Assembly (NCBI RefSeq): GCF_044466355.1
Contig: NZ_JBITMQ010000012.1
Coordinates: 62,001 to 126,000 of the forward strand
From: Actinophytocola sp044466355
Lineage (GTDB): Bacteria > Actinomycetota > Actinomycetes > Mycobacteriales > Pseudonocardiaceae
Length of the DNA stretch: 64,000 nt
Reading direction: 5' to 3'
Shown here: positions 52,428 to 60,321 of the stretch, piece after piece
Position numbering within the stretch: position 1 is the first letter of the stretch
Layout: every line of letters starts with the position of its first letter
Made by a program: the position numbers and the translations under genes
The notes under the pieces: model-generated
Seen by the model: the letters and a program-made list of their open reading frames with translations, nothing else
The model's database searches: none
Told to the model about the DNA's origin: nothing

Positions 52428-53881
52428 GGCACCTCGTCCACGCGGAGTGGACCAAGTTCCGCACCGTGCGCGGATGGGTGGTCGGCATGCTCGTCGCGAT
52501 CCCGCTGACCGTCCTCGTCGGACTGCTCGGGCCGCTCGGCAGTCAGATGAACTGCGTCGGCCCGGACGGGAGACCGTGTGCGGGCAACGTGCCCCCGACC
52601 GGACCGGGCGGCGAGGCCGTCCACGACGGCTTCTACTTCGTCCACCGCACCCTCACCGGCGACGGCACGATCACCGCGCGTGTGAGAGCGCTCTCCGAGG
52701 ATGCCGAGCCGTGGGCCAAGGCAGGCGTGATCGTCAAGGACGGCACCGAGTCCGGGTCGACGTACGCGGCCGTCATGCTCACCGGTGACCACGGCGTGCG
52801 CATGCAGCACGACTACACGTCCGACATCGCGGGTCCACAGTCGACCGCACAGGAGCAGTGGCTCCGGTTGACCCGCACCGGGAGAGCGCTCTCAGGTAGC
52901 ACGTCACCGGACGGCGAGCACTGGACGACGCTCGGCACGGTCCAGCTCGACGGGCTCGGGGACGCGGTCGAAGCGGGCATGTTCGTGTCCTCACCGGAAC
53001 ACGTCGAGATCACCCGCGGCTTCGGCACCGTCGACGCGACCGGCGGCCCCACCAGCGCCACCACGACGTTCGACGAGGTCGACGTCGACGGCGACTGGTC
53101 GGCGGACTGGGCGGGCACGAACGTGGGCGGACCGTCCGGAACGGACACCGGGCACACGGACGACGGCGGCCGGTTCACGATCACCGGGCACGGCGACATC
53201 GCGCCGCTCGTGCCCGACCAGGGCAGCCGGGGGCGGACCGTGGAGAACGCTCTCATCGGCGTGTTCGCCGGTCTGATCGCGGTTCTGGTGGTCGCGACCC
53301 TGTTCGTGACGTCCGAGCACCGGCGCGGCCTGCTCCGCACGAGCCTCGCCGCGAGTCCGCGCCGGTGGCGCCTGTTCGCGGCGAAGGCGGCCGTGCTCGG
53401 CGCGGTGTCGTTCGTGACCGGCGTGGCGTCGGCCGCGCTCGCGATCCCGCTCGTGCAGGCGGTGGAGGAGGCGAAGGGGATGTTCCTGTTCCCGGCGTCC
53501 CCGGCGACCGTGGCGCGGGTGATCGTCGGCACCGGGCTGCTGTTCGCGGTCGCGGCCGTGCTCGCGCTCGCCGTCGGGATGGTGCTGCGCCGCGGCGCGG
53601 GCACGGTGACGGCGGTGATCGTGGGGGTCGTGCTGCCCTACCTGCTGGCGGTCGCGTCGGTGCTGCCGGCCGCGCCGGCGGACTGGCTGACGACCGTCAC
53701 CCCGGCGGCCGCGTTCGCCATCCAGCAGACGAACCCGGAGTACCCGCAGGTCAACGGCAGTTACACGCCCGCGGACGGGTACTTCCCGCTGTCGCCGGGC
53801 GGCGGGTTCGCGGTGCTGTGCGCGTACGCCCTGGTCGCGGTCGTGCTCGCGGTGGTCGCGCTGCGCAGGAGGGACGCGTGA
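52424..53881 (+). CDS. ABC-2 permease with large extracytoplasmic lectin-like insertion
   Basis: 485 residues. After the first membrane helix (about 19-40) comes a 220-residue extracytoplasmic domain with a concanavalin/DUF1349-like repeat (FYFVHRTLTGDGTITARVRA, EPWAKAGVIVKDGTESGSTY, WLRLTRTGRALSGSTSPDGE), then five further helices (about 275-485). Ordinary permeases of this class have only a short loop here. Both the 52683 and 52881 near-copies of the palindrome lie inside the insertion and are read as RALS. Translationally coupled to the ATPase and to the next permease. Confidence 0.88.
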   Translation: MRHLVHAEWTKFRTVRGWVVGMLVAIPLTVLVGLLGPLGSQMNCVGPDGRPCAGNVPPTGPGGEAVHDGFYFVHRTLTGDGTITARVRALSEDAEPWAKAGVIVKDGTESGSTYAAVMLTGDHGVRMQHDYTSDIAGPQSTAQEQWLRLTRTGRALSGSTSPDGEHWTTLGTVQLDGLGDAVEAGMFVSSPEHVEITRGFGTVDATGGPTSATTTFDEVDVDGDWSADWAGTNVGGPSGTDTGHTDDGGRFTITGHGDIAPLVPDQGSRGRTVENALIGVFAGLIAVLVVATLFVTSEHRRGLLRTSLAASPRRWRLFAAKAAVLGAVSFVTGVASAALAIPLVQAVEEAKGMFLFPASPATVARVIVGTGLLFAVAAVLALAVGMVLRRGAGTVTAVIVGVVLPYLLAVASVLPAAPADWLTTVTPAAAFAIQQTNPEYPQVNGSYTPADGYFPLSPGGGFAVLCAYALVAVVLAVVALRRRDA

Positions 53882-54603
53882 CCACGCTGCACGCGGAGTG
53901 GACGAAGATCAGGACCGTGCCCGGCACGGCCTGGCTGCTGGCCGGGATCGTCGCGCTGACCGTGCCACTCGGCGCCCTCGCGGCGGCCACCATGCGGGCG
54001 GGCGGCGACCCGGCGAGGTCCGCGCTCACCGGCGTCGCGCTCGGCCAGGCGGTCGTGGTGGTGCTGGCGGTCGCGGCGGTCAGCGGCGAGTACGGCACCG
54101 GCATGATCCGCACGACGTTCACCGCCCTGCCGCGTCGGCTGGACGTGCTGGCGGCCAAGGGTTTCGTCGTGTCCGGCCTCGTGTTGGCGGCCGGCGCGGT
54201 CGCGGTGGCGGGCTCGGTGCTCGCAGGCCGCGCGCTGTTGCCGGAAGGCCTGCCCCTCGACGGGCCGGTCGTGCGGGCGGCGGCCGGGTCCGTGCTCTAC
54301 CTGGCGCTGATCGCGTTGCTGGCCGTCGGTGTCGCGGCGGTCGTGCGGGACGCGGCGGCGGCCACCGGGCTGGTGCTCGGCCTGCTGTACCTGACGCCGA
54401 TCATCACCACACTCGTCGCGGACCCGGACTGGTACGACCGCATGCGCGCGCTCAGCCCGATGACCGCGGGCATCGCGATCCAGGCCACTGTGGACGTGGC
54501 GGCCGAGCCGATCGCGCCGTGGTCGGGGCTGGGCGTGCTGGCCCTGTGGGCTGCCGCCGCGCTGGCTGGTGGAGCGCTCTCCCTGCGCCTGCGCGACGCC
54601 TGA
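53878..54603 (+). CDS. ABC-2 type permease
   Basis: 241 residues, six membrane helices, beginning TTLHAEWTKIRTVPGTAW like the previous permease, to which it is clearly related but without the large insertion. The GTG overlaps the previous stop (GTGA). Together with the ATPase it forms a three-gene export operon. The end region holds GGAGCGCTCTCC, a shortened form of the iterated palindrome. Confidence 0.9.
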   Translation: MTTLHAEWTKIRTVPGTAWLLAGIVALTVPLGALAAATMRAGGDPARSALTGVALGQAVVVVLAVAAVSGEYGTGMIRTTFTALPRRLDVLAAKGFVVSGLVLAAGAVAVAGSVLAGRALLPEGLPLDGPVVRAAAGSVLYLALIALLAVGVAAVVRDAAAATGLVLGLLYLTPIITTLVADPDWYDRMRALSPMTAGIAIQATVDVAAEPIAPWSGLGVLALWAAAALAGGALSLRLRDA

Positions 54604-54613
54604 CCACGGCCGT

Positions 54614-55744
54614 TCAGGCGGCGGGCGAACGCAGCGTCAGCAGGGTGATCTCGCTCGGGGCGAAGATCCGCATCGGCGGACCCCAGAACCCCGCGCCGCG
54701 GGACGTGTACAGCTGTGTCGGCCCGTGCTGGGACAGCCCCTGGACCGACGGCTGGTCGACGCGGACGAGGTAGTGGAACGGCCAGATCTGGCCGCCGTGC
54801 GTGTGGCCGGAGACCTGCAGGTCGACGTGGCCCGCCGTCTCCGCCACCTGCCGGGGCTGGTGGGCGACCAGCACCACCGCCGCGTCGTCGGGAGCGCCTG
54901 CCAGCGCCGCGTCGAGTTGCGCGCCGTGGCCGTCGAGGCCGGACGCCTTCGCCGTGGCGTCGTCGACACCGGCCAGCACCAGGCGGTCGCCGCCGCGTTC
55001 GATGACGACGTGGCGGTTGTGCAGGGGCTCCCACCCGAGCGACGCCATGTGGTCGAGCCACTCCTGGGCCTCGCCGAAGTACTCGTGGTTGCCTGTCACG
55101 TAGCCGCGGGCGTACCGGGCGGTGACCGTGCCCAGCGGCGCCGCCTGTGTCAGCCGCTGCGCGACCGTCCCGTCGGCGATGTCGCCCGCGTGGACCACGA
55201 TGTCCGGTGTCAGCGCGTTGACCGCCGCAGCCGTGCGCTCCGACCACCGCGTCCGGTTGATCGGGCCGTAGTGGGTGTCGGTGAGCACGACGACGGTGGT
55301 GCCGTCGAGGCCAGGGCCGAGGCGGGGGAGCGTGACCTCGGTGCGCCGGACCCTGGGCACGCGCATCGCCTCGTACACGCCCCACGCCACCAGCACCACG
55401 CCCACCACGAGGACCGTGACCGCCACGAACCGGGACGGTGCCTGCGCGAGCCGGGCCACCAGACCCAGCGACGACCAGGCGAACAGCACCCAGACGACGC
55501 CGAGGAGCGTGTCGCCGGTGCGAGCGGCCCAGTCCCGGCCGCGGGCGTGCCCGAGGAACATGAGGAACGGGAACCCGGCCGCCGCCACCGCGAACACCAC
55601 CGTGCCGACCGCGACGACCGCCGCCTGCCACGGCAGCACCAGCGTGGCCCACGGCACACCGAACAACAGCAGCAACGCGGTGACCACCACGACCCCGAAC
55701 CTGGCGCGGCGGGCGGCCCTCGGCCGCTGCCGGGTCTCTGTCAT
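54614..55744 (-). CDS. Membrane-bound metallophosphoesterase, YkuE-like
   Basis: 376 residues. Four N-terminal membrane helices (about 15-135), then a calcineurin-like phosphoesterase domain with all five metal motifs: LTDTHYG, HAGDIADG, GNHEYF, AHQPRQ and SGHTHGGQ. Relatives act on UDP-sugar-linked lipids or other phosphodiesters at the membrane. ATG seven bases after TAGTTT (leaderless). Divergent from the dhaKLM operon with an exact palindrome between. Confidence 0.92.
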   Translation of the reverse strand: MTETRQRPRAARRARFGVVVVTALLLLFGVPWATLVLPWQAAVVAVGTVVFAVAAAGFPFLMFLGHARGRDWAARTGDTLLGVVWVLFAWSSLGLVARLAQAPSRFVAVTVLVVGVVLVAWGVYEAMRVPRVRRTEVTLPRLGPGLDGTTVVVLTDTHYGPINRTRWSERTAAAVNALTPDIVVHAGDIADGTVAQRLTQAAPLGTVTARYARGYVTGNHEYFGEAQEWLDHMASLGWEPLHNRHVVIERGGDRLVLAGVDDATAKASGLDGHGAQLDAALAGAPDDAAVVLVAHQPRQVAETAGHVDLQVSGHTHGGQIWPFHYLVRVDQPSVQGLSQHGPTQLYTSRGAGFWGPPMRIFAPSEITLLTLRSPAA

Positions 55745-55780
55745 GGCTCCGAAACTACTCCGGCCGGTGGTCACAGCCGT

Positions 55781-55794
55781 GGAGAGCGCTCTCC
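55781..55794. repeat. GGAGAGCGCTCTCC palindrome, copy 11 (intergenic)
   Basis: Exact copy in the 146-base intergenic region between the metallophosphoesterase and dhaK, 37 bases from the former start and 97 from the latter. Because dhaKLM is a sugar-type operon, this copy could be a working LacI-type operator; a near copy (GGAAAACGCTCTAC) lies at 55830. Confidence 0.8.
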
Positions 55795-55890
55795 GACGAG
55801 ACGGAAACCGGCCTGGCCCCGCGAGCCGGAAAACGCTCTACGATCAACACCGGTGTGAGGGCAGCGCCGCCGACGTCACCGGGAGCGATC

Positions 55891-56883
55891 ATGAAGAAGA
55901 TCATCAACGATCCGTCCACCGTCGTCGCCGAGTCCCTCCGGGGGCTCGAGCTGGCGCACGGTGATCTCCTCACCGTCATCCACGACCCCGCCGTGATCGT
56001 GCGGGCCGACGCGCCCGTGCAGGGCAAGGTCGCGATCATCTCCGGTGGTGGGTCCGGGCACGAACCCATGCACGGCGGCCTCGTCGGCCCCGGCATGCTC
56101 GACGCGGCCTGCCCCGGCGCCGTGTTCACGTCGCCCACCCCCGACCAGGTCACCACCGCGGTCGAGAAGACCGACGGCGGCGCGGGCGCGCTGCTGGTCG
56201 TCAAGAACTACACCGGGGACGTCCTCAACTTCGAGACCGCCGCCGAGCTGGCCGAGACCGAGGTCCGCACGATCGTCATCGACGACGACGTCGCCGTGAA
56301 GGACTCCACCTGGACCGCGGGCCGTCGCGGGGTCGGCGGGACCGTGCCGCTGGAGAAGATCGTCGGCGCCGCGGCGGCGCGGGGTGACGACCTCGCGGCC
56401 GTGCACGCCATCGCCGAGCGCGTCGTCGCCAATGTCCGGTCCATGGGCATGGCGTTGACCGCGCCGACCGTCCCGCACGTCGGCGAACCCAGCTTCGACC
56501 TCGCCGACGACGAGATGGAGGTCGGCATCGGTATCCACGGCGAGCCCGGTCGTGCGCGCATGCCGGTCGAGAACGCCGACGGGATCGTCGCCCGCCTGCT
56601 CGAACCGATCCTCGAGGACCTGCCGTTCACCGAGGGCGACCGGGTGCTGGTGTTCACCAACTCGATGGGCGGGACCCCGCTGGTGGAGCTGTACCTCGCG
56701 CACGGCATCGCCGAGCGGATGCTCGCCGACCGGGGCATCGTGGTGGAACGACGGCTCGTCGGGCCGTATGTCACGAGCCTGGAGATGCAGGGCATGAGCC
56801 TCACACTGCTGAAACTGGACGACGAGCTGCGCGAGCTGTGGGACGCGCCGGTGCACACGGCCGCGCTGCGGTGGGGGAACTGA
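55891..56883 (+). CDS. dhaK: Dihydroxyacetone kinase subunit DhaK
   Basis: 330 residues, full length. DhaK binds dihydroxyacetone covalently as a hemiaminal; the expected histidine is His216 in GIGIHGEPG, and the substrate loop ISGGGSGHEPMHGG (50-63) is present. It works with DhaL (ADP-binding) and the PTS-type donor DhaM. The ATG follows GGGAG. First gene of a three-gene operon for dihydroxyacetone or glycerol use. Confidence 0.96.
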   Translation: MKKIINDPSTVVAESLRGLELAHGDLLTVIHDPAVIVRADAPVQGKVAIISGGGSGHEPMHGGLVGPGMLDAACPGAVFTSPTPDQVTTAVEKTDGGAGALLVVKNYTGDVLNFETAAELAETEVRTIVIDDDVAVKDSTWTAGRRGVGGTVPLEKIVGAAAARGDDLAAVHAIAERVVANVRSMGMALTAPTVPHVGEPSFDLADDEMEVGIGIHGEPGRARMPVENADGIVARLLEPILEDLPFTEGDRVLVFTNSMGGTPLVELYLAHGIAERMLADRGIVVERRLVGPYVTSLEMQGMSLTLLKLDDELRELWDAPVHTAALRWGN

Positions 56884-56884
56884 C

Positions 56885-57502
56885 GTGGGCTGCACCGCGA
56901 ACGACCTGGTAACCGCTCTCCGAGCGGCCGCGGCGACCGTCGAGGAGCACCGTGTCGAGCTGATCCAGCTGGACCGCGCGATCGGCGACGGCGATCACGG
57001 CGAGAACATGGACCGCGGGTTCAAGGCCGTCCTCGCCGCGTTCGAGACGAACACCCCGGACAGCCCCTCCGCGGTGCTGAAGGTCGTCGCCACCACGCTG
57101 ATCTCCAAGGTCGGCGGCGCCGCGGGACCGCTGTACGGCACGGCGTTCCTGCGGGCGTCGGCCGCGGTGAAGGACCTCGACGAGCTGAGCCCGGCGGACC
57201 TCGGGAGAGCGCTCTCCGCGGCCCTCGAAGGGGTCGTCGCACGCGGCAAGGCGGAGCCCGGCGACAAGACGATGGTCGATGCGCTCGGCCCGGCCGTGCA
57301 GGCGGCGAAGGGCGACACCGCGGCGGAGCTCCTGGCCGCCGCGGCGGACGCGGCCGCCACCGGCGCCGAGGCCACCGTCCCGCTCGTCGCACGCAAGGGC
57401 CGTGCGTCCTACCTGGGCGACCGCAGCGCCGGGCACATGGACCCCGGCGCGCGGTCGACGTCGTTGCTGCTGCGTGCGTTCGCGGAGGTGGCCGCGCGGT
57501 GA
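56885..57502 (+). CDS. dhaL: Dihydroxyacetone kinase subunit DhaL
   Basis: 205 residues, all-helical nucleotide-binding subunit with the magnesium/ADP aspartates in AIGDGDHGENMDRG (about 32-45) and the KVGGAAGPLYGTAF loop. It passes phosphate from DhaM to dihydroxyacetone bound on DhaK. GTG start one base after the dhaK stop; its stop overlaps the dhaM start. An exact palindrome is read as RALS. Confidence 0.95.
   Translation: MGCTANDLVTALRAAAATVEEHRVELIQLDRAIGDGDHGENMDRGFKAVLAAFETNTPDSPSAVLKVVATTLISKVGGAAGPLYGTAFLRASAAVKDLDELSPADLGRALSAALEGVVARGKAEPGDKTMVDALGPAVQAAKGDTAAELLAAAADAAATGAEATVPLVARKGRASYLGDRSAGHMDPGARSTSLLLRAFAEVAAR
57204..57217. repeat. GGAGAGCGCTCTCC palindrome, copy 12
   Basis: Exact copy inside dhaL, read as RALS. 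Confidence 0.9.
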
Positions 57503-58218
57503 GCAGGGTCGGGCTGGTCGTCGTGTCGCACAGCGCCGGGCTCGCGGCCGGTGTGGTGGAGGTGGCGGCGCAGATGGCGCCGGACGTCATCGTGGTGCCC
57601 GCCGGTGGCACGGCCGACGGCGGCATCGGCACGGACTTCGACGCCGTGGCGGCCGCGATCGAACGGGCCGAGAGCGGCGCGGGCGTGGTGCTGCTCTACG
57701 ACCTCGGCAGCGCGCGCATGGTCGCCGAGATGGCCGTGGAGTCGACCGAGGGTGCCCGCCTCGTGGACGCGCCGCTGGTGGAGGGCGCCGTCGCGGCCGC
57801 GGTCGCCGCGCAGGGCGGTGCCGACGTCGACGAGGTGGCCTACGCCGCGGAGGACGCGGTCACCGTGCCCGGCGGCCCGGTCGCCGCGGACGGGGTCGCG
57901 GGCGGCGTCGACATCATCGGCAGCCAGAGCCTCGCCACCGCCACCCCGGTGCCGCCGACCGAGGTGACGGTGCCGCTGACGAACAAGATCGGTCTCCACG
58001 CTCGGCCCGCCGCGCTGGTCGCCCGTGCGATGTCGCAGCTCGACGCCCGGGTCACCGTGCGGTTCGGCGACGCGACCGCGGACGGCAGGAGCGTGCTCGC
58101 GCTGATGGCGCTCGGCGCCCGCGGCGGTGACGAGGTCCACGTGTCGGCGACCGGCCCGCAGGCCGACGAGGCGGTGCAGGCCTTCCAGGACCTGGCCGCC
58201 CGCGACTTCGACGAGTGA
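57499..58218 (+). CDS. dhaM: DhaM, PTS-type phosphodonor fused to HPr
   Basis: 239 residues: an EIIA-mannose-like domain (about 1-125) with phosphoacceptor His11 in VVVSHSAG and a C-terminal HPr domain (about 153-239) with His167 in KIGLHARPAALVARA and the regulatory Ser region DGRSVLALMALG. There is no EI fragment, so a separate EI enzyme should phosphorylate it. It supplies PEP-derived phosphate to DhaL. GTG start overlapping the dhaL stop. The operon is therefore the PEP-dependent rather than the ATP-dependent type. Confidence 0.94.
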   Translation: MSRVGLVVVSHSAGLAAGVVEVAAQMAPDVIVVPAGGTADGGIGTDFDAVAAAIERAESGAGVVLLYDLGSARMVAEMAVESTEGARLVDAPLVEGAVAAAVAAQGGADVDEVAYAAEDAVTVPGGPVAADGVAGGVDIIGSQSLATATPVPPTEVTVPLTNKIGLHARPAALVARAMSQLDARVTVRFGDATADGRSVLALMALGARGGDEVHVSATGPQADEAVQAFQDLAARDFDE

Positions 58219-58413
58219 CGACCCCGGCCGGGGAGTCTCTTGTGGACGGTGTGAGCCGGGCCATGCCGGAACCGGGCCGGGTGGGAACGACCACTGGCGC
58301 CTCACATACCGGGAAGGCGTCATCCACGTGGTGGAGCGAGCGGCTCGACCGTCCGCTGTGGACGTCGACCCGGTGGTGGCGCGAAGGGGGCCGCCCGTCG
58401 ATCTCGGCCGGGT

Positions 58414-58986
58414 TCACCGTCGCAGGTAGGTGGCCATCTGCCGGATCTGCGCGGTGCGGGACTTGATGACGCGGCCGGCGAGCGCTCTCGCGTCCGGGTG
58501 GCGCCCGTCCTTCTCCTCCATGCGCGCCAGTTCGACCGCGCCGTGCTGGTGGCCGGTCAGCAGGTTCAGGAAACGCGAGTCGAAGTCCGGTCCGGCCGGG
58601 GTGTCCCGCAGCACCTGCAGTACGGCCGGGTCGGAGCCGTGCATGCCGCCGTGTCCCGCGTGCGCGTCCGGGTTCGGGTCGTAGGCGATCGGCTGGTCCC
58701 ACTCCACCAGCCACGCCCTCATCTGGTCCAGTTCGTCGGTCTGGGTGGCCGCGATCGCGGCGGCCAGGTCGCGGACGTCGGCGCGGGCCGCGCGTTCCGT
58801 GGCGAGCCGGGCCATCTCGATGCCCTGTTCGTGTTGGGGCACGGCCATCTGCAGGTACATCACGTCGGTGTCGTTGTACGAGCCGTCCGGCGGCGGGGCC
58901 GACAGCGACACCCCGGTCGTCTCGGTGACACCGGTGCCGCACCCGGAGAGCGCGATCATCAGGACGGCGAGCAGCCAGCGTTTCAT
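58414..58986 (-). CDS. DUF305 lipoprotein
   Basis: 190 residues. Lipobox LSGC with Cys16 after a short signal peptide (MKRWLLAVLMIA), then a DUF305 four-helix bundle with two matching halves (MYLQMAVPQHEQGIEMARLA; FLNLLTGHQHGAVELARMEE) and a His/Gly metal-like stretch (DAHAGHGGMHG). DUF305 proteins are linked to metal, often copper, handling outside the cell; the exact function is open. GGAGG precedes the ATG. Confidence 0.9.
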   Translation of the reverse strand: MKRWLLAVLMIALSGCGTGVTETTGVSLSAPPPDGSYNDTDVMYLQMAVPQHEQGIEMARLATERAARADVRDLAAAIAATQTDELDQMRAWLVEWDQPIAYDPNPDAHAGHGGMHGSDPAVLQVLRDTPAGPDFDSRFLNLLTGHQHGAVELARMEEKDGRHPDARALAGRVIKSRTAQIRQMATYLRR

Positions 58987-59006
58987 CGTGCGATGCCTCC
59001 AGGAGC

Positions 59007-59036
59007 GCCGGCCGGCCCCGCAGCGGGCCGGCCGGC
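59007..59036. terminator. Hairpin terminator after the LPMO gene
   Basis: Perfect 12-bp stem GCCGGCCGGCCC / GGGCCGGCCGGC with a 6-base loop, just downstream of the LPMO stop (complement strand). Confidence 0.8.
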
Positions 59037-59048
59037 TCGGCTACCGGA

Positions 59049-59765
59049 TCACAGGGCCTGCCAGAGCGCAGGGGTGCTCGGCGGCTCCCAGCCCGGCAGT
59101 GCCGTGTGGCTCTGCAAGGCCTGGTACGTAGTGCCGTTGTAGGTCACCTGGGATCCGGCCGCGTAGTACGTGCCGGTCGCCCACGTGCCACTCGCGGGCG
59201 GCTCCGTCGGCGGCGGCTCCTCCGACGGCGGCTCGGACGGCGACCCGCCACCCACTTGCAGGTCGACGCACGCGTAGAACGCGTTCGGGGTGTCGGCGAT
59301 GTTCCACACGGCCAGCAGCTTCTGCCTGCCGCTCGCGCCACCGAGGTTCACGGTGTGCGAGAGCGTGGGCGGCGGCTGCTGGTTGTTGCCAGAGAACTCC
59401 GCGACCTTGGTGTTGCCGAGAAAGTACTGGAAGTTGCTCGTCGAGTGCCGGGCGGTGAACGTCCACGTGAACGTGACCGTCGAGCCGACCGACGTGGCCC
59501 GCCACGGCTTGCTGTCGTCGTTGAGCTCCGCGAACCGGCTGACACCGCCGTTGCAGCTGCGCAGTCCCTTCGGCCCTTCGACCGACTGCGGTTCCCACTT
59601 GATCTCGCCACAGGACACCGTGCCCTGTGCGCACTGCGCCTGCCGTGACGGCGGGCTGGAGATGTAGCCGTGCGCGTTCGCGGTCGCCGCTGGGAGCACC
59701 ACGAGCCCCAGTGGCGCGATGGTTGCGGCGGTCGAGAACAAGACCAGTTTTCTTTTCAGGCTCAT
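59049..59765 (-). CDS. Lytic polysaccharide monooxygenase (AA10) with CBM5/12
   Basis: 238 residues. Signal peptide ending ANA, so the mature protein begins with His32 (HGYISSPPSRQAQ), the copper-binding histidine brace; the second brace histidine is in TARHSTSNFQYF. A Pro/Glu/Ser linker (SEPPSEEPPPTEPP) joins a C-terminal chitin-binding CBM5/12 (WATGTYYAAGSQVTYNGTTY, LPGWEPPSTPALWQ). It oxidatively cleaves chitin. Start chosen for the signal peptide and GGGAG upstream. Two DasR-type sites lie 38-71 bases upstream, tying it to N-acetylglucosamine control. Confidence 0.95.
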   Translation of the reverse strand: MSLKRKLVLFSTAATIAPLGLVVLPAATANAHGYISSPPSRQAQCAQGTVSCGEIKWEPQSVEGPKGLRSCNGGVSRFAELNDDSKPWRATSVGSTVTFTWTFTARHSTSNFQYFLGNTKVAEFSGNNQQPPPTLSHTVNLGGASGRQKLLAVWNIADTPNAFYACVDLQVGGGSPSEPPSEEPPPTEPPASGTWATGTYYAAGSQVTYNGTTYQALQSHTALPGWEPPSTPALWQAL

Positions 59766-59802
59766 GATCCAATCTCCCGGTACGCAGGGGTGTTTCCGGA
59801 GA

Positions 59803-59836
59803 TGTGGTCTAGACCACACGTATGGTTTAGACCATA
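59803..59836. promoter_or_regulatory. Two DasR-responsive elements (dre) upstream of the LPMO
   Basis: TGTGGTCTAGACCACA (59803-59818, perfect palindrome) and TATGGTTTAGACCATA (59821-59836). Both match the DasR operator known from Streptomyces (ACTGGTCTAGACCACT). Two adjacent sites suggest tight repression relieved by glucosamine-6-phosphate; a DasR-like regulator must be encoded elsewhere. Confidence 0.88.
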
Positions 59837-59897
59837 TTGGTTCCGCAGTCAACCTGTCGCACTCCGTGACCGGTCAAGAAAGGGCTAGGCTCCGCGC

Positions 59898-60281
59898 ATG
59901 GGGGACACCGCCGAGAAACACCTCGTGTACTGCCGGATCGTGCGGGACGGAGCCGTGCTCTACCTGCGGCGGGCGCCCGGGGTGTTCCGCGCCGGGCAGT
60001 GGGAGCTGCCCGGCGGCACCGTCGAACCCGGTGAGCCGCACGAGATCGCCGCCGTGCGGGAGGTCGCCGAGGAGACCGGGCTCGCCGTCCACGTCACCGG
60101 TGAGCGCGGGCGCCACACGTGGATGGACATCGGCGGCAAGGATCTCCGCATCCACGCGCGGGTGTTCGACGTCGACGAGGGCGCGCCCCGCGACGTGGTC
60201 CTCCACGACGGCGAGCACGACGAGTTCACCTGGCTCACCGACCCCGCCGGCCTGGACCTGGCCGACCACTTCCGAGCCTGA
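59898..60281 (+). CDS. NUDIX hydrolase
   Basis: 127 residues with the Nudix box GGTVEPGEPHEIAAVREVAE/ETGL (about 40-63; G-x5-E-x7-REVAEETGL). It hydrolyses nucleoside-diphosphate-linked compounds; the substrate cannot be told. The ATG is six bases after TAGGCT (leaderless). Upstream are the dre sites, but they lie nearer the LPMO. Confidence 0.9.
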   Translation: MGDTAEKHLVYCRIVRDGAVLYLRRAPGVFRAGQWELPGGTVEPGEPHEIAAVREVAEETGLAVHVTGERGRHTWMDIGGKDLRIHARVFDVDEGAPRDVVLHDGEHDEFTWLTDPAGLDLADHFRA

Positions 60282-60321
60282 ACTCCACCGGTCCTCGAGC
60301 CGCACGTGGTGCCGTGGACCG

